A stretch of DNA of 64,000 nucleotides from Rhynchopus euleeides (lineage: Eukaryota; Euglenozoa; Diplonemea; Diplonemida; Diplonemidae): the NCBI GenBank assembly GCA_963210315.1, contig OY723322.1:124001-188000 (forward strand), in the 5' to 3' direction. A program made the position numbers and the translations under genes. Numbering within the stretch: position 1 is the stretch's first letter; every line of letters starts with the position of its first letter. A model generated the notes under the pieces. The model saw only the letters and a program-made list of their open reading frames with translations. It was not told the DNA's origin and made no database searches. Shown here one piece after another: positions 9,847 to 19,818 of this stretch.

Positions 9847-12687
9847 CTAGGGGTTGCTCCTCCTGCTCATGCCGCCCATGCTGGCCACCGACGCAGCACG
9901 ATGCAGGGAGGGACTGCGCGGTGCCTGCCCAGGGCTGTCGTGGGTGCGGGTCTTCGCCCTCTTGTTCCCACCTGCACCCTTGTGAGCCGCTGCGTGCGTC
10001 TTCTCTATCTCAGCGGAGAGCGCGCCCGTTGCCTTGGAGAGGAGACCCTTCTTCGTGGACCGCGAGATGGTCGACGCACCGGACTTGGCTCCTGTTTCCA
10101 CCTTATTCGCTGCATCTTGGGCAGCCTTGAGTGTCTGCTTTGTCGCCTTGCGCGACATTTCAGCACTCTTCTTCGCAGCATTACCCGCCTCGTCAGCCAG
10201 CGTGTTGGCTGTCCTGTGCAGCGTCTTGGCGGTTGCCTTGGTCGTCTTCTCCGCATCCTTCAGCGTCTCCTCCACACGCTGCTTCGCATCGAGGATCTGG
10301 TGCTTCAGGTTCCCCACGGTGAAGTCGTTCCCTGCGTAGATGTTGCGGTACTCATTCTTCAGGGAGGCATGCTGGTCGATCAGCAGCTTCAGCGACAGGT
10401 GCGTGAAGAAGGGGCGCCGGATGGACCCGTCGTTGACATCCATGTCGTAGCAGTAGCACATCAGGAAGGCATCCATTGTGGCGTTGGTGATCTGCGCAAA
10501 CAGCGTCGCCACAAAAAACGCGTTGGCGCTGAGGAAGATGATGATGATGATGGGGTTGTCGATCCCATCCCCCATAGGCGTCAGCAGCAGGAGGTAGGTC
10601 GTGGTCGCCAGCGTAAGGGACATGATCCCGATGCGCCCGAACAGCACAACGTTCTCGCTGACCTCCGCAATCATGTGTATCTGGTTCTTGTATGATTCGT
10701 ACAGCCTCCCGGCACGCCGGGCAGCATGCAGGAAATCGCTCCCTTCTATGCACTGAATGACGAAGGCATCACGACGCACCAGCTTGAGACCCCTGTCGAA
10801 CAGCATCAGCACATAGTGTATGATACAGGTGAACATGAACAGGCTCTTCGGAAGCTGCTCCAGGATCTTCCGCAACAGCGACTGGATCTTCTCCAGGTAC
10901 CCGCGGATGGACTCGAAGAGGGTGAGGATGACCGCACCCCCCGCACACGACCCGTAGTGCTTCGCAACACACCCGGCTGCGATCCACACCCCGTCCTGTG
11001 GGGGCTCCTTCTGTTCGCCGGGCTTCGAGAAGAACCACATGCAGCTGATGAAGGTGGTGAAGGAGTACCCTATGGTGTTGAGGAACCCGAGGGTCCACAT
11101 CGCGACAACAACCATCAGCACCTGGAAGGGCGCCCGGGCGACGTGCAGCACGTGTGTCTGCGGCAGGATGTGGTAGAGGGAGGCGAAGGGCGAGATGTTG
11201 GTGTACGTCTCGCTGCTGTTCGCGTCGTCATCCCAGCCGATGGTCCCGATGAACATCACGGTGACTGAGGCAAGCGAAAGGGTCAGCGCTTGCAGGAACC
11301 ACACGATGGGTGCGATGACGGAGACACCCGGCGACTCCTTCAGCACCCTGTTGGCCTCCACCATGAGCTGCGACGCGATGACCACCTTGCGGCGCAGCAT
11401 GATGCACACCACCGTGTTGAGCACACCCACCACCACAAGCACGTAGGCGAAGGTGGAGAACTGCCCTTCGTAGCGCTTGCGCATGAGGTACTTCTCGTCC
11501 TGCGTGGTGCGCAGCATGCTCTGGTGGTCCAGCAGCATCAGCGCAGTGGCGATGGACGAGGCAACGAGGAGCACTACAGACCCCCAGGCCACCGCGAGAG
11601 GCGACCACTTCATCAGCATCAAGTAGAGCTCCCCGAAGACGAACGTGATGAGGGAGCCTGTCAGGATGATGTACCGTGCAACGTAGCAGTCGGCGGTGAC
11701 GGAGAACCACCAGTCGTGGTGGAAGGTGACGTCGCCCGACAGCTGGTGCATCAGAGAGGCCACGTCGGGGGTGACACGCTCGGTGCTGCCGTTGCTGTAG
11801 ACGTCAGGCACGCATTGGTGGTGCAGCAGCGTTGTGGGGTACAGCACGCGGAAGGTCCGCACGCAGCCCACTGCGTTGTTTTTGCTGCAGTGGTTCCGCA
11901 CCCTGCACACCCCGCGCTGGGCACAGTTCGCATCGTTTGAGGAGATGTCGTGAGACCACATGTACTGCGGCACGCCCAGCTTGAAGCTCTGATACGCGGT
12001 GAGGGTTGCGTCGAACCGTGGGCACTCCGTCACACACACCCCATACTGCGTCACTTGATGGAGGCCGTCCCCCAGGGTGACGGGGTCGATGGGGTACCAC
12101 AGATACTTCCTCTCGCTCCAGTCAATGTCGAGATCGGCAACGAGGGCGTCGGGGGGTGCGGCGGTGTAAGAGGACTTCCCGCAGACGTTGCCGACGAAGT
12201 CCTTCCCCCCGACGACCAGCAGCGCGAGGTCTCCTTCGAGCCAGCCGAAGGCGCCTGCGAAGACGCACACCATCCAGAGGAAGAGCAGGATGCGCATCGG
12301 CAGCTTGTCAGTGGTGTCGCGCCGCGTCTTAGCAAGGCAACCCCCTTTGGGCACACGGAGCCACGGCTTCACGAAGGCACCTCTGGTGCAGGTCGACTTG
12401 ACGTCGAGCCCGAACCTGTCGTTGTCCAGCCGACCCCCGTGCCATGCCTGCGGGTTGGAGATGTACTCAGGCGGGCCAGCGGTGATCAGGACATGGTCCC
12501 TTGCCTCCAGCTTCTTCTGCTTGCCGATGGTGCCCACGGCGTTGCGGTCCTCCGGTGCCAGCACATCAGGGTTGTCCTCGCCGTAGTCTGCGTTGATCTC
12601 GTCCAGCTCCTGCGACGCAGCAAGGCCTTCATCTTCCGCAGCAGCATCGTCCTTGCGCCTCCTCTTCTTCCTCTTTGGGGGCTGCAT
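9847..12687 (-). CDS. Choline-transporter-like (SLC44/CTL) membrane protein (946 aa)
   Basis: A polytopic membrane protein of the CTL/SLC44 family, which moves choline or related amines across plasma and organelle membranes. A basic/acidic cytosolic N-terminus (1-125) precedes the first membrane helix (about 130-155) and the family-type GKDFVGNVCG segment. A Cys-rich extracellular loop (about 180-310, including CVTECPRFD) and further helices follow (about 340-600). The C-terminal family core includes FGRIGIMSLTLATTTYLLLL and MDAFLMCYCYDMDVNDGS, corresponding to the ICYEDLERNDGS-type signature. Residues from about 800 form an Ala/Lys/Thr-rich helical tail with short coiled-coil character, not usual for the family. 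The start at 12687 lies 69 bases after a TTTCAG acceptor preceded by a long pyrimidine tract. Substrate is inferred from the family only. Confidence 0.85.
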   Translation of the reverse strand: MQPPKRKKRRRKDDAAAEDEGLAASQELDEINADYGEDNPDVLAPEDRNAVGTIGKQKKLEARDHVLITAGPPEYISNPQAWHGGRLDNDRFGLDVKSTCTRGAFVKPWLRVPKGGCLAKTRRDTTDKLPMRILLFLWMVCVFAGAFGWLEGDLALLVVGGKDFVGNVCGKSSYTAAPPDALVADLDIDWSERKYLWYPIDPVTLGDGLHQVTQYGVCVTECPRFDATLTAYQSFKLGVPQYMWSHDISSNDANCAQRGVCRVRNHCSKNNAVGCVRTFRVLYPTTLLHHQCVPDVYSNGSTERVTPDVASLMHQLSGDVTFHHDWWFSVTADCYVARYIILTGSLITFVFGELYLMLMKWSPLAVAWGSVVLLVASSIATALMLLDHQSMLRTTQDEKYLMRKRYEGQFSTFAYVLVVVGVLNTVVCIMLRRKVVIASQLMVEANRVLKESPGVSVIAPIVWFLQALTLSLASVTVMFIGTIGWDDDANSSETYTNISPFASLYHILPQTHVLHVARAPFQVLMVVVAMWTLGFLNTIGYSFTTFISCMWFFSKPGEQKEPPQDGVWIAAGCVAKHYGSCAGGAVILTLFESIRGYLEKIQSLLRKILEQLPKSLFMFTCIIHYVLMLFDRGLKLVRRDAFVIQCIEGSDFLHAARRAGRLYESYKNQIHMIAEVSENVVLFGRIGIMSLTLATTTYLLLLTPMGDGIDNPIIIIIFLSANAFFVATLFAQITNATMDAFLMCYCYDMDVNDGSIRRPFFTHLSLKLLIDQHASLKNEYRNIYAGNDFTVGNLKHQILDAKQRVEETLKDAEKTTKATAKTLHRTANTLADEAGNAAKKSAEMSRKATKQTLKAAQDAANKVETGAKSGASTISRSTKKGLLSKATGALSAEIEKTHAAAHKGAGGNKRAKTRTHDSPGQAPRSPSLHRAASVASMGGMSRRSNP

Positions 12688-12755
12688 GCCTCAGCGATGC
12701 TGCAGGGGACGGTGCGTGGTGTAGCTTGCAGGCGGCATGGCATCACCACGCGAAA

Positions 12756-12810
12756 CTGAAAGCAGATGGCGGGGGGTGGGGCTGAGGGCGGGGGGGAGGG
12801 GGCCCTTCCT
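12756..12810 (-). promoter_or_regulatory. Candidate trans-splice acceptor for CTL-like mRNA
   Basis: The minus strand has a C-rich tract (complement of about 12773-12810) followed by CTGCTTTCAG, with the AG ending at 12756. A second, weaker site (CCCCTGCAG, about 12703) lies closer to the ATG. The layout resembles the scramblase leader. Confidence 0.45.
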
Positions 12811-13002
12811 GGCGTTCGTTCTCACAGTGGTCTGCCAGCCCAGAATGCTTTGTGCGTGCTGTTCTACAACAAGCACAGTCTAAGATATACCCGCATACAG
12901 GGTAGGCAGGGTTGTGGTGTTAGGTTCCAGTAAATACGGAGGAGCTGACGGACAAACAGACGCCAACACAGGAAGGTCAAGGTACAGCACATCGCACCAC
13001 AT

Positions 13003-16000
13003 CTACACATAGTGCCCTGGCGAAGGGCTTTGCTGGCGCTGCAGGCGACGCCGGGCTGGCGGCACTCTCGCCTGCGGGAATTTAGGAGCACCAGCCCCAG
13101 ACATAGACATAGACAGCATGGGGGCAGCGTGGACAGACATGCCACCACCCGGTGGGTCGGCGCCTGTCGCAGGCGTCGTGATGTTGCGTCGCGGTCTCTC
13201 TCGCACTGGGGACATGCTCTCGGCAAAACTCTGCGCATCGGCAGCAGGCGCCCCTCGCACAGGGGAGCTCTGCAGGCGCTGCAGCTCGTACACCTGCTCC
13301 TCGAGAATGGCATGCACGGAAACAGCCTCCTTGCGCCTCGCCTTCAGTGCAGCAGCCAGGCGCCTGCACACACCCTTCTCCTGCTCGGTGATGGGGTAGG
13401 GCGGGGGGAGGGCGATGAAGGCCAGGTCCCCCGTGTGGCGCACAGGGTACGACGCCTGCAGCACGTGCAGCAGCGCGTCCTCGTGGCCTGCATATTTTGC
13501 GGCGATCTCCGCAGCCTTGCCGATGCGGACAGGCTCGTGCGCCGCGTAGAAGGGCACCAGGTGCCGCCACAGCCACAGCACCCGTGGCACCTTCAGCAGG
13601 CGGTCCATCTCGTCGGGCGGGCAGATAGGTGTCACCTGCGTCGACAGGACACGTGGGATGTACTCCCCGTCCTTTGCGACGAAGGCGCAGTTGCTCCCCT
13701 CTCTGGTGCACAGCCACCCGCGTTTGTACTGCGCCACGGCAGGGAAGCCCGGCGTCAGGCCGTCGGGTGCAAAGATGCCCTGCAGTGCACTCACGTCCAC
13801 ATCGCTCAGGTCGGCAACGGGTGTCGGCACCACGCCCCCTGCTGGCAGGTCGCCCTCTGTGACTGCGGGCAGGAGCGGCTCGAGTGGGTCGAGTGGTAGG
13901 TCCAGATCGCCCGGCGGCAGTGCTGCAGGTGCAGGGGGGCTAGCCGGGGCCTCCTGCGAGCCGAGCTGTGTGAAGGTGAAGCGGCACATGATGCCCGTCT
14001 CCTTCAGCGGCAGCCCCTTTGCCGAGTGCAGGCGCACGCTGCGCAGGCCGGGCTTGATGCACGCCACGGGCAGCACCGCTTCCGCGAGGGTGGTGTCGAA
14101 CGACTCTGCGAGAGGGTCCCTGTCCAGCACCTGCAGCACCAGGAAAGACGCACCAGCGGACACCATCGTGAAGGTGCACTGCGTGTTTTCGCAGTTGATC
14201 CACGACGGGCTGAAGCCATTCTGCTTGACGGACGGCGTGCAGAGCCGCTCCGCCGAAGCCATGTCACTCTTCACACCTCGCAGCTCCACCGTCACATACG
14301 GTGTCGATGTCTTACCCGCAAAGCCGTGCGGCAGGCGCCACGCCCGCAGCACCTCCACCTGCAGGACACAACCATCGGTGATGGGCTTGTTGAGGAAGTA
14401 GTTCGGCTTCAGCATATAGCCACACCCTTCGTTGAAGGGCGTGAAGCGGTTCACATACTGCCGCATGTGCGAGTCGACACGCTGGTAGTTCATAGCAATC
14501 AGCTGCACCCCAGCATTCCACGCCTCTTGCACGTCGTAGTTGTCGGAAGCGGTGCGCGTGCCCCTGGGGTACGACCTGTACAGCCTTCCCGCAGTAGTCT
14601 GCGGTGTGATCCCCTCCAGCTTGCTCTCTGACCGCGACACGACACGGTTCGGCTCATCGGGCGGCCAGTCCTCACCGCCAGGCAGCGCGATGACGTCGTT
14701 CATCTCCTTGGGGCCGTGGCGGCTCTTCACCAACACCCGCATGCGCAGGCCACCAGGGGTCAGGGTCAGGCCAGCCGCCTCGCTGCGCCGCAGCAGGCGC
14801 GGCCCAAAGGCGCGCGTGATCTCCGAAGCGAGCACCACCTGCTTGGCAGGGCTGCAGTGCTCCTCCACGCTGATGATGAGCGGCAGGTCTGTCTTGGAGA
14901 AGGCCACCGCGTTGATGGCATCCAGCACCTCCGCCAGAGGCACCTTGCTGGTGGCGGTGAAGCCGTGTGTGACAACAAGCGCCCCGGTGGGCGACTCCCA
15001 CACATCGACCTCCACGCATCTGCACGACCCGTCGACAATCACTGATTTGTATTGGTCTGCAGAGCTCTGGCCCCACAGCTGGTGCCCGCACAGATAGGTG
15101 TTGTGCGAGCAGGCGATGAAGTAGTGTGCGAGTGGCTGGTCCAGGTCCTGGTCCTCCTCCCGCAGTGCGCCGTTCTTTGCAGGCGTCTTCATGAAGCGGA
15201 TGAACTCCGCAAAGGAGAGGCTCTTGGTGAGCTCGCAGTCGGCGCCGATGATCTCGCTGAGGGCGGCTGGGGAGAGCTTCCCGTTGTGCTGCCGTGCGGA
15301 GAACTCGGTGCGCAGCTCAGGCACATCGACCAGGTCTGTCCAGAGCTTCCGGAAGTCGTCGAAGCTCAGCCCCTTGTCGTCGGAGGAGTTGCGCAGCGAC
15401 AGGGCGTCGCGCACATCCGGGGGGCAGGTCTTGGCATCCATGTTGAGCTGGCCTAGCTCCCGCGCATCGACGACAGTGTCGCCGTTGGTGTTGGCCCTGC
15501 TCCAGGCAAGCACCATGTGCAGGTCGTCCTCCTCTGCAGCCTCGTCGCTCAGCACATCGTCGTATGTGACGCGCCGTGCCAGCTCGCCTGCGAGGGGGCA
15601 CACCTCTGTGGCTGCAGCGACGAGTGTCTTCAGCAGAAACTTGGGCTTCACACCACGCACCTTAGAGCTGTTCAGCCCGATCGCAACGTACAGCACCTTC
15701 ATGCGGAAGGTCTCCAGCCAGTCGTCCCGCTTGTGCCGCAGGTCGCAGCTGGCAGTCAGCGGGAGGGTCGGCCAGTCGCTCACCGCGAGGGGCATACGAT
15801 ACGCACTGTTCTTCTTGCTGTCGCAGACAAAGGGGAGGTGGTCCATCGCAGGGGTGCCGATGTAGATCGTGATGTTCTTGAAGATTGCTTTGTACTCAGC
15901 CCGGTGACGCTTCGCAGCCTTGTCCTCCTTCACCACAGTGAGCAGCTGGGCGTACTCCTGCCTGAAGAAGAGCTGCATGCCTGCCGACACGGTGTTGAGG

Positions 16001-16416
16001 TGCATGGGGGGCACGAACAGCACACTGAGGGAGCGTTCCTCCGCCAGCAGCAGCTGCCGCAGGTCCTCGTGGGAATGCAGCACACGCCAGCCCCCCTCGT
16101 GCTGCACAGACACAGCCGTCCAGTCCACCACCCCTGCCAGGCTCGGGTCGGCCGAGCTGACGAGGCGGAGCGACTCTGGCGCCTTGCCCCACACGCACTG
16201 CATGGAGCCAGCCATCAGCACAGGCAGGGCCCCCACTATGGCGAGCGGCTCTCCGTCGATCGTGTGCCATGCACCCAGGACACGCGACATGCCCTCAGCC
16301 TCAGCAGCGACAGGCCCGTAGCCCTCCAGCATGCCGTGCATCAGCAGCCTCGCCTGTGTCGTGATCTCCTTCTCGCCCCACCCGCGCCCGTGCGGGCGGC
16401 CCGGCAGGCAGCCCAT
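13003..16416 (-). CDS. Phosphoinositide-specific phospholipase C (1137 aa)
   Basis: Hydrolyses PIP2 to IP3 and diacylglycerol. Domain order is as in canonical PI-PLCs. A degenerate EF-hand loop lies at about 309-320 (NTNGDTVVDARE). The X domain (about 425-570) has both catalytic histidines: His438 in SHNTYL and His484 in VTHGF. The Y domain (about 620-680) includes GVQLIAMNYQ and GYMLKPNYF, and a C2 domain follows at about 683-815 (TPYVTVELRG to FLVLQVLDRD). A 320-residue C-terminal extension without a recognised domain is followed by a basic Ser/Pro/Arg tail. The start at 16416 gives MGCLPGRP, a potential myristoyl (Gly2) plus palmitoyl (Cys3) site like that of trypanosome PI-PLC; the 46 in-frame codons upstream are His/Thr low-complexity and rejected. 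Membrane anchoring is inferred. Confidence 0.93.
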   Translation of the reverse strand: MGCLPGRPHGRGWGEKEITTQARLLMHGMLEGYGPVAAEAEGMSRVLGAWHTIDGEPLAIVGALPVLMAGSMQCVWGKAPESLRLVSSADPSLAGVVDWTAVSVQHEGGWRVLHSHEDLRQLLLAEERSLSVLFVPPMHLNTVSAGMQLFFRQEYAQLLTVVKEDKAAKRHRAEYKAIFKNITIYIGTPAMDHLPFVCDSKKNSAYRMPLAVSDWPTLPLTASCDLRHKRDDWLETFRMKVLYVAIGLNSSKVRGVKPKFLLKTLVAAATEVCPLAGELARRVTYDDVLSDEAAEEDDLHMVLAWSRANTNGDTVVDARELGQLNMDAKTCPPDVRDALSLRNSSDDKGLSFDDFRKLWTDLVDVPELRTEFSARQHNGKLSPAALSEIIGADCELTKSLSFAEFIRFMKTPAKNGALREEDQDLDQPLAHYFIACSHNTYLCGHQLWGQSSADQYKSVIVDGSCRCVEVDVWESPTGALVVTHGFTATSKVPLAEVLDAINAVAFSKTDLPLIISVEEHCSPAKQVVLASEITRAFGPRLLRRSEAAGLTLTPGGLRMRVLVKSRHGPKEMNDVIALPGGEDWPPDEPNRVVSRSESKLEGITPQTTAGRLYRSYPRGTRTASDNYDVQEAWNAGVQLIAMNYQRVDSHMRQYVNRFTPFNEGCGYMLKPNYFLNKPITDGCVLQVEVLRAWRLPHGFAGKTSTPYVTVELRGVKSDMASAERLCTPSVKQNGFSPSWINCENTQCTFTMVSAGASFLVLQVLDRDPLAESFDTTLAEAVLPVACIKPGLRSVRLHSAKGLPLKETGIMCRFTFTQLGSQEAPASPPAPAALPPGDLDLPLDPLEPLLPAVTEGDLPAGGVVPTPVADLSDVDVSALQGIFAPDGLTPGFPAVAQYKRGWLCTREGSNCAFVAKDGEYIPRVLSTQVTPICPPDEMDRLLKVPRVLWLWRHLVPFYAAHEPVRIGKAAEIAAKYAGHEDALLHVLQASYPVRHTGDLAFIALPPPYPITEQEKGVCRRLAAALKARRKEAVSVHAILEEQVYELQRLQSSPVRGAPAADAQSFAESMSPVRERPRRNITTPATGADPPGGGMSVHAAPMLSMSMSGAGAPKFPQARVPPARRRLQRQQSPSPGHYV

Positions 16417-16787
16417 GGGAGACGACCACAACACCCACCTGCAGCAGTGCGTGGTGTGGTGTGGTGTGGTGTGGTGTGGTGTGGGATGCCGTCTGAACTT
16501 TCTGGCAAACAATATCAAACCCAACCACCCAAGGCTCACACCCCCGCCACCCAATGCGACCCTGAAGGGAAATCAAAGCAGGATGGGTCGGGTCAGAGGC
16601 TTTGTGGGGCGGTTCGGGGCTGCTCGCATGCCTCCCACACACACACGGCTTTATCTTATTGTGGTTGCTGCAACTGAGAGCAGAGCAGGGCACGGCAGCA
16701 CACACACGGGAGGGCGAGGCAGCCCGCCGCCACGTCAGGAAGGGCAAGAGTCCGGCAGGGGCAGGCAGGGACCGGCGGAGCTCCGCG
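16417..16787. other. Intergenic region with GGTGT microsatellite
   Basis: No gene recognised. It carries a GTGTG/GGTGT run (16449-16482). On the minus strand CTGCTGCAG near 16440 is a possible acceptor just upstream of the PI-PLC start. Confidence 0.5.
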
Positions 16788-17363
16788 CTACCGAGGCGCA
16801 GCAGCTCGCGCCCTGCGTTGCACGTGCCGCGGTGGCGGTGGTGTGCCTTGCGCGGCCCTGCTGCCCTGCTGCGGGGTGTCTGCGGAGGTGCTGAAGATGG
16901 ACGCTGCGACAGAGGCTGCGGGCTTCGCGAGGGCTGAGCCGGTTGCGGATGTGGGCGGCGCTGTCCGCAGGGTGGCCCGCTTGGTGCGGTCGGCACGCGG
17001 GGCGAAGTCCTGCTCCTGCATCATCGCGAGGCAGGAGGGGCCGCGTGGGGAGGCGCAGGGGTCATCCCGCTGCTCGGCACAGGCATGCACGGTGCACCGC
17101 AGCTCGTACAGCTCCTGCTCCGTCAGGTCCCCACCCGTCACCTGCTGCAGCTGTGCCCGCCACGAGTCGCACATGCGCTGCAGCTGTATCCGGTTCGGCA
17201 CAGACCCCCTCCGTGACGAGCCCCTGCTCGCAAGGCTCCGCACGCTGCCTGCCCGTGACAGCCTCCCGCTGGCCTCGCTGCTGGCGTCTTCCACGGAAAT
17301 GGAGTCGGCAACACGGGCAGCATCGGCAGCAACCCCGCTCAGCTTCCGCCGCATCCCGCTCAT
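16788..17363 (-). CDS. Unknown Ser/Arg-rich protein (191 aa)
   Basis: No family recognised. It begins MSGMRRKLSG and has a Ser/Arg/Gly-rich stretch with repeated arginine-directed phospho-site-like units (RAGSVRSL, RGSSRRGSV; about 38-60). A short helical segment follows (about 62-95, QLQRMCDSWRAQLQQV and EQELYELRCTV), then an Ala/Pro/Arg-rich tail. Composition suits a disordered regulatory protein. It lies 371 bases upstream of PI-PLC on the same strand and could be co-transcribed. Direct splicing to PI-PLC is not supported because its frame ends in a stop. Confidence 0.55.
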   Translation of the reverse strand: MSGMRRKLSGVAADAARVADSISVEDASSEASGRLSRAGSVRSLASRGSSRRGSVPNRIQLQRMCDSWRAQLQQVTGGDLTEQELYELRCTVHACAEQRDDPCASPRGPSCLAMMQEQDFAPRADRTKRATLRTAPPTSATGSALAKPAASVAASIFSTSADTPQQGSRAAQGTPPPPRHVQRRARAAAPR

Positions 17364-18553
17364 GGCATGTGTAAGTGCTGGGGTGGTGGTGGTGTGGAGA
17401 GGCACCGCTGTGTGTGGGGGAGCACAGAACCGAAGGTCGTGCACAGACAGTAAAACCGAAAACAAATGCAGCGGGATGCCTTGGCTTGCTGGGGTGCTGG
17501 CGAGTGAGGCGGGGATGGGTTGGTTGCATCCGGACGGTCTGGTCGGCTGGGCTGGCGACAGCGCTCCGACCACGATTCGTTCGCGCAGTGGGTGTGCCGC
17601 AGGGTGGGGTGTGCGGGGTGTGTGGGCCCACCAGATTTGCCTGATTACACATTGTTTGTTGCATCGTTTGATCGACGCCCCCGGGGCAGCCGCAGACAGT
17701 GGGTTGCAGCTTCCAGGAGAGGCGATGCAAACCACCGTGCAGTGTGGCACACATTGTGACCACGGCCCAACCCCTCCGCACCTTTGAGCGAAGCGGCAAA
17801 GGCACAGAGCGGGGTAGAAAGCCACCTCTCCCCCCCCCCCCCCCCGCCCCCATCAGGGCGTGCAAAAGAAGCCCCACCAGACTCCAGATCGAGTGCTGAA
17901 ATCAGGCCGCCGGGAAAATGCAGATTTTCACAACACCCACCGCCCGACCCCCCCCCCCCGCCCCACCACACCCCCTCCCCCCACCCTTTGCGGACCCAAG
18001 CTCGCCCAAGTACGGTCCCGAGTTTCTTGGCGCGGACACAAACTTCTTCCTTCACTCACCCCCCCTCCGACGCGGTTCTGCTCATGCAAGCGCAATCAAG
18101 GGTTGGTGGGGGAGGTGGGGGGGTCGGGGGGGGGGGGGGTCTGTTGCATTCATTTGCACGTGGCACTACGGTCACGCTTACTAATGGCCTTCTTTATGCG
18201 CTGCTGCCTCATCAGCTTGTGCTTGGGGAGATCCGTGGGGCCGTTGCTTGCTGGGGGGGGGGCGGGCCGCGTCATCTGACCCAGGTAGCGCCAGAAGGGG
18301 ATAGAGTGGTGTGGGTGTGGGGGTGTTCTCTAAAAGCTATCTGCCATCCCGCACAACGCCCACAGCGGCGCCCACAGATGAGGCGGCACCACTCACGGGG
18401 GTCTGAATACTGCATGCATGCAGCACACCGCAACACAAAGCCGAACACCGCCGCAGCTACTGCGGGTGTATCACAGGAAGCTGTTAGTGTGGTGTGTGTG
18501 TGTGGAGATCGTGGAGATTGTATCAAGATCGGGAGGCCACAAACAAGCGAGGG
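17364..18553. other. Intergenic region, 1.2 kb
   Basis: No gene recognised. It includes C runs (17829-17843, 17949-17960), a G run (18116-18140) and mixed low-complexity DNA. It should hold the U2A' 3' end and the leader of the 191-aa gene. Confidence 0.5.
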
Positions 18554-19518
18554 CTACTCCGAGCTACAGCAGTCAAACGTTTTCAAACACCTTACCCTCC
18601 CCGAGTCTACAACAAGGCTGATTGTCAGGCACACCTCTTTCTCTTCTATGCGCTTGAGCTCGTCGAGCGATGTTGCTGCGCTGATCAGTGCTGCTGCCCG
18701 TGCTCGGCTCTCGTCCGACAGCTGGGGGCGGCTCAGGTCAGAGAGGGGTGCTGGCGCAGACGCCTTGCCGAACTTGGCCTCGGCAGCCTCACGCTCTGTG
18801 GGCTTCACCTTCTGGAAGTCGAGTTGCTTTAACCGCGGCAGGCGCGAGATGACAAAGAGCCGGTAGTCGGGCATCTTCGTCACCTGGTTGTCGAGGAGGG
18901 AGAGGCGCTCGAGCGACGGCAGGTCAGACAGGGGCACCAGCTGCTCGAAGGTCTTCAGGTGGTTGTTGTGCATGACGAGGTTCGTCAGGTTTGGGAGGTA
19001 GTGGCACAGCCCTGCCGCGATGCTGTCGATCCTGTTGTTGTGCAGCATCACCGTCCTGACACGCTTCATCACGGGCACGTTGCCCAGCACTGAGATATCG
19101 TTGTCGCTCAGGTCGATCTGTGTGGTGATGCAGCATGAGGGGATGCATGACGACGTGTCACACACAAAACCCCATCTCACCAACCGGCAAGCAAGGAGCT
19201 GACTCCCTGCATGCATGCGGTGGCACCCACCAACCCCCAGAGGGACAGGACATACCGCATCGAACTGGTCCATCAGCGCACCCAGATTTTCGATCTCTGG
19301 TATTTTATGCCCTCTGATATCAATCTGCACGGGGGGTTGGAAGGGAAGTACAGCGTGGCGCGGGGGGGGTGGTGGGCAGGGCTAACAACCGCCCCGCAAG
19401 CAATGCAAAACCCCAACCCAACCCCCATCCCCCTTCGCGTTGCACATACCTCCCTCTCCTTCAGAGGGCTCATGTATTGCGGGCATTTCTGGATCAAATC
19501 TGCCGTAAGGCGCACCAT
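18554..19518 (-). CDS. SNRPA1: U2 snRNP A' protein, three exons (about 233 aa)
   Basis: The leucine-rich U2A' subunit binds U2 snRNA stem-loop IV with U2B'' in the spliceosome. Exons are 19518-19450 (MVRLTADLIQKCPQYMSPLK plus ERE), 19324-19256 (IDIRGHKIPEIENLGALMD plus QFDA) and 19117-18554. Introns are 125 and 138 nt with GTATGT donors and CAG acceptors. Both junctions rebuild the family consensus around RGYKIPVIENLG, QFDAIDLSDN and LDFQKVK. LRRs span about 40-150, followed by the LRRcap-like segment (RLPRLKQLDFQKVKPTERE) and a helical tail. The extreme C-terminus after EEKE is uncertain: it may read through to the stop at 18554 or splice again. Presence of this gene agrees with cis-splicing in this genome. 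Confidence 0.9.
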
Positions 19519-19818
19519 GTTGATCCACGCAGGCCACAGCCCGCGCTGCCAAAGGTGCCTGTGTGTGGTGTGCAGGTGTCCCGGCTGCTCGATATGATTC
19601 CAAGACATGATGGGGAAGGGTGGCGGGTGCTGGGGGTGGGGGGTAGGGTGGGGGGTGCGGCAATCCCTTTTTTTTGGCGCCTTTGCCCTACTTCACCTCC
19701 TGTGTTTTTTTTGTCTGTTGGGCTTCAGAAATGGGAGAGTCGACAGATGTTTCGTCCTGCCTCGTGGGGGGAGGGGGGGGGGGGGGGAGGAGGGAAGAGC
19801 CATTTCACCGCCCCTCCC

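Noticed and set aside
16417..16554. In-frame 46-codon extension of PI-PLC
   Set aside because: It is His/Thr-rich low-complexity translation of a GGTGT microsatellite; the Met at 16416 gives an acylation-type N-terminus instead.
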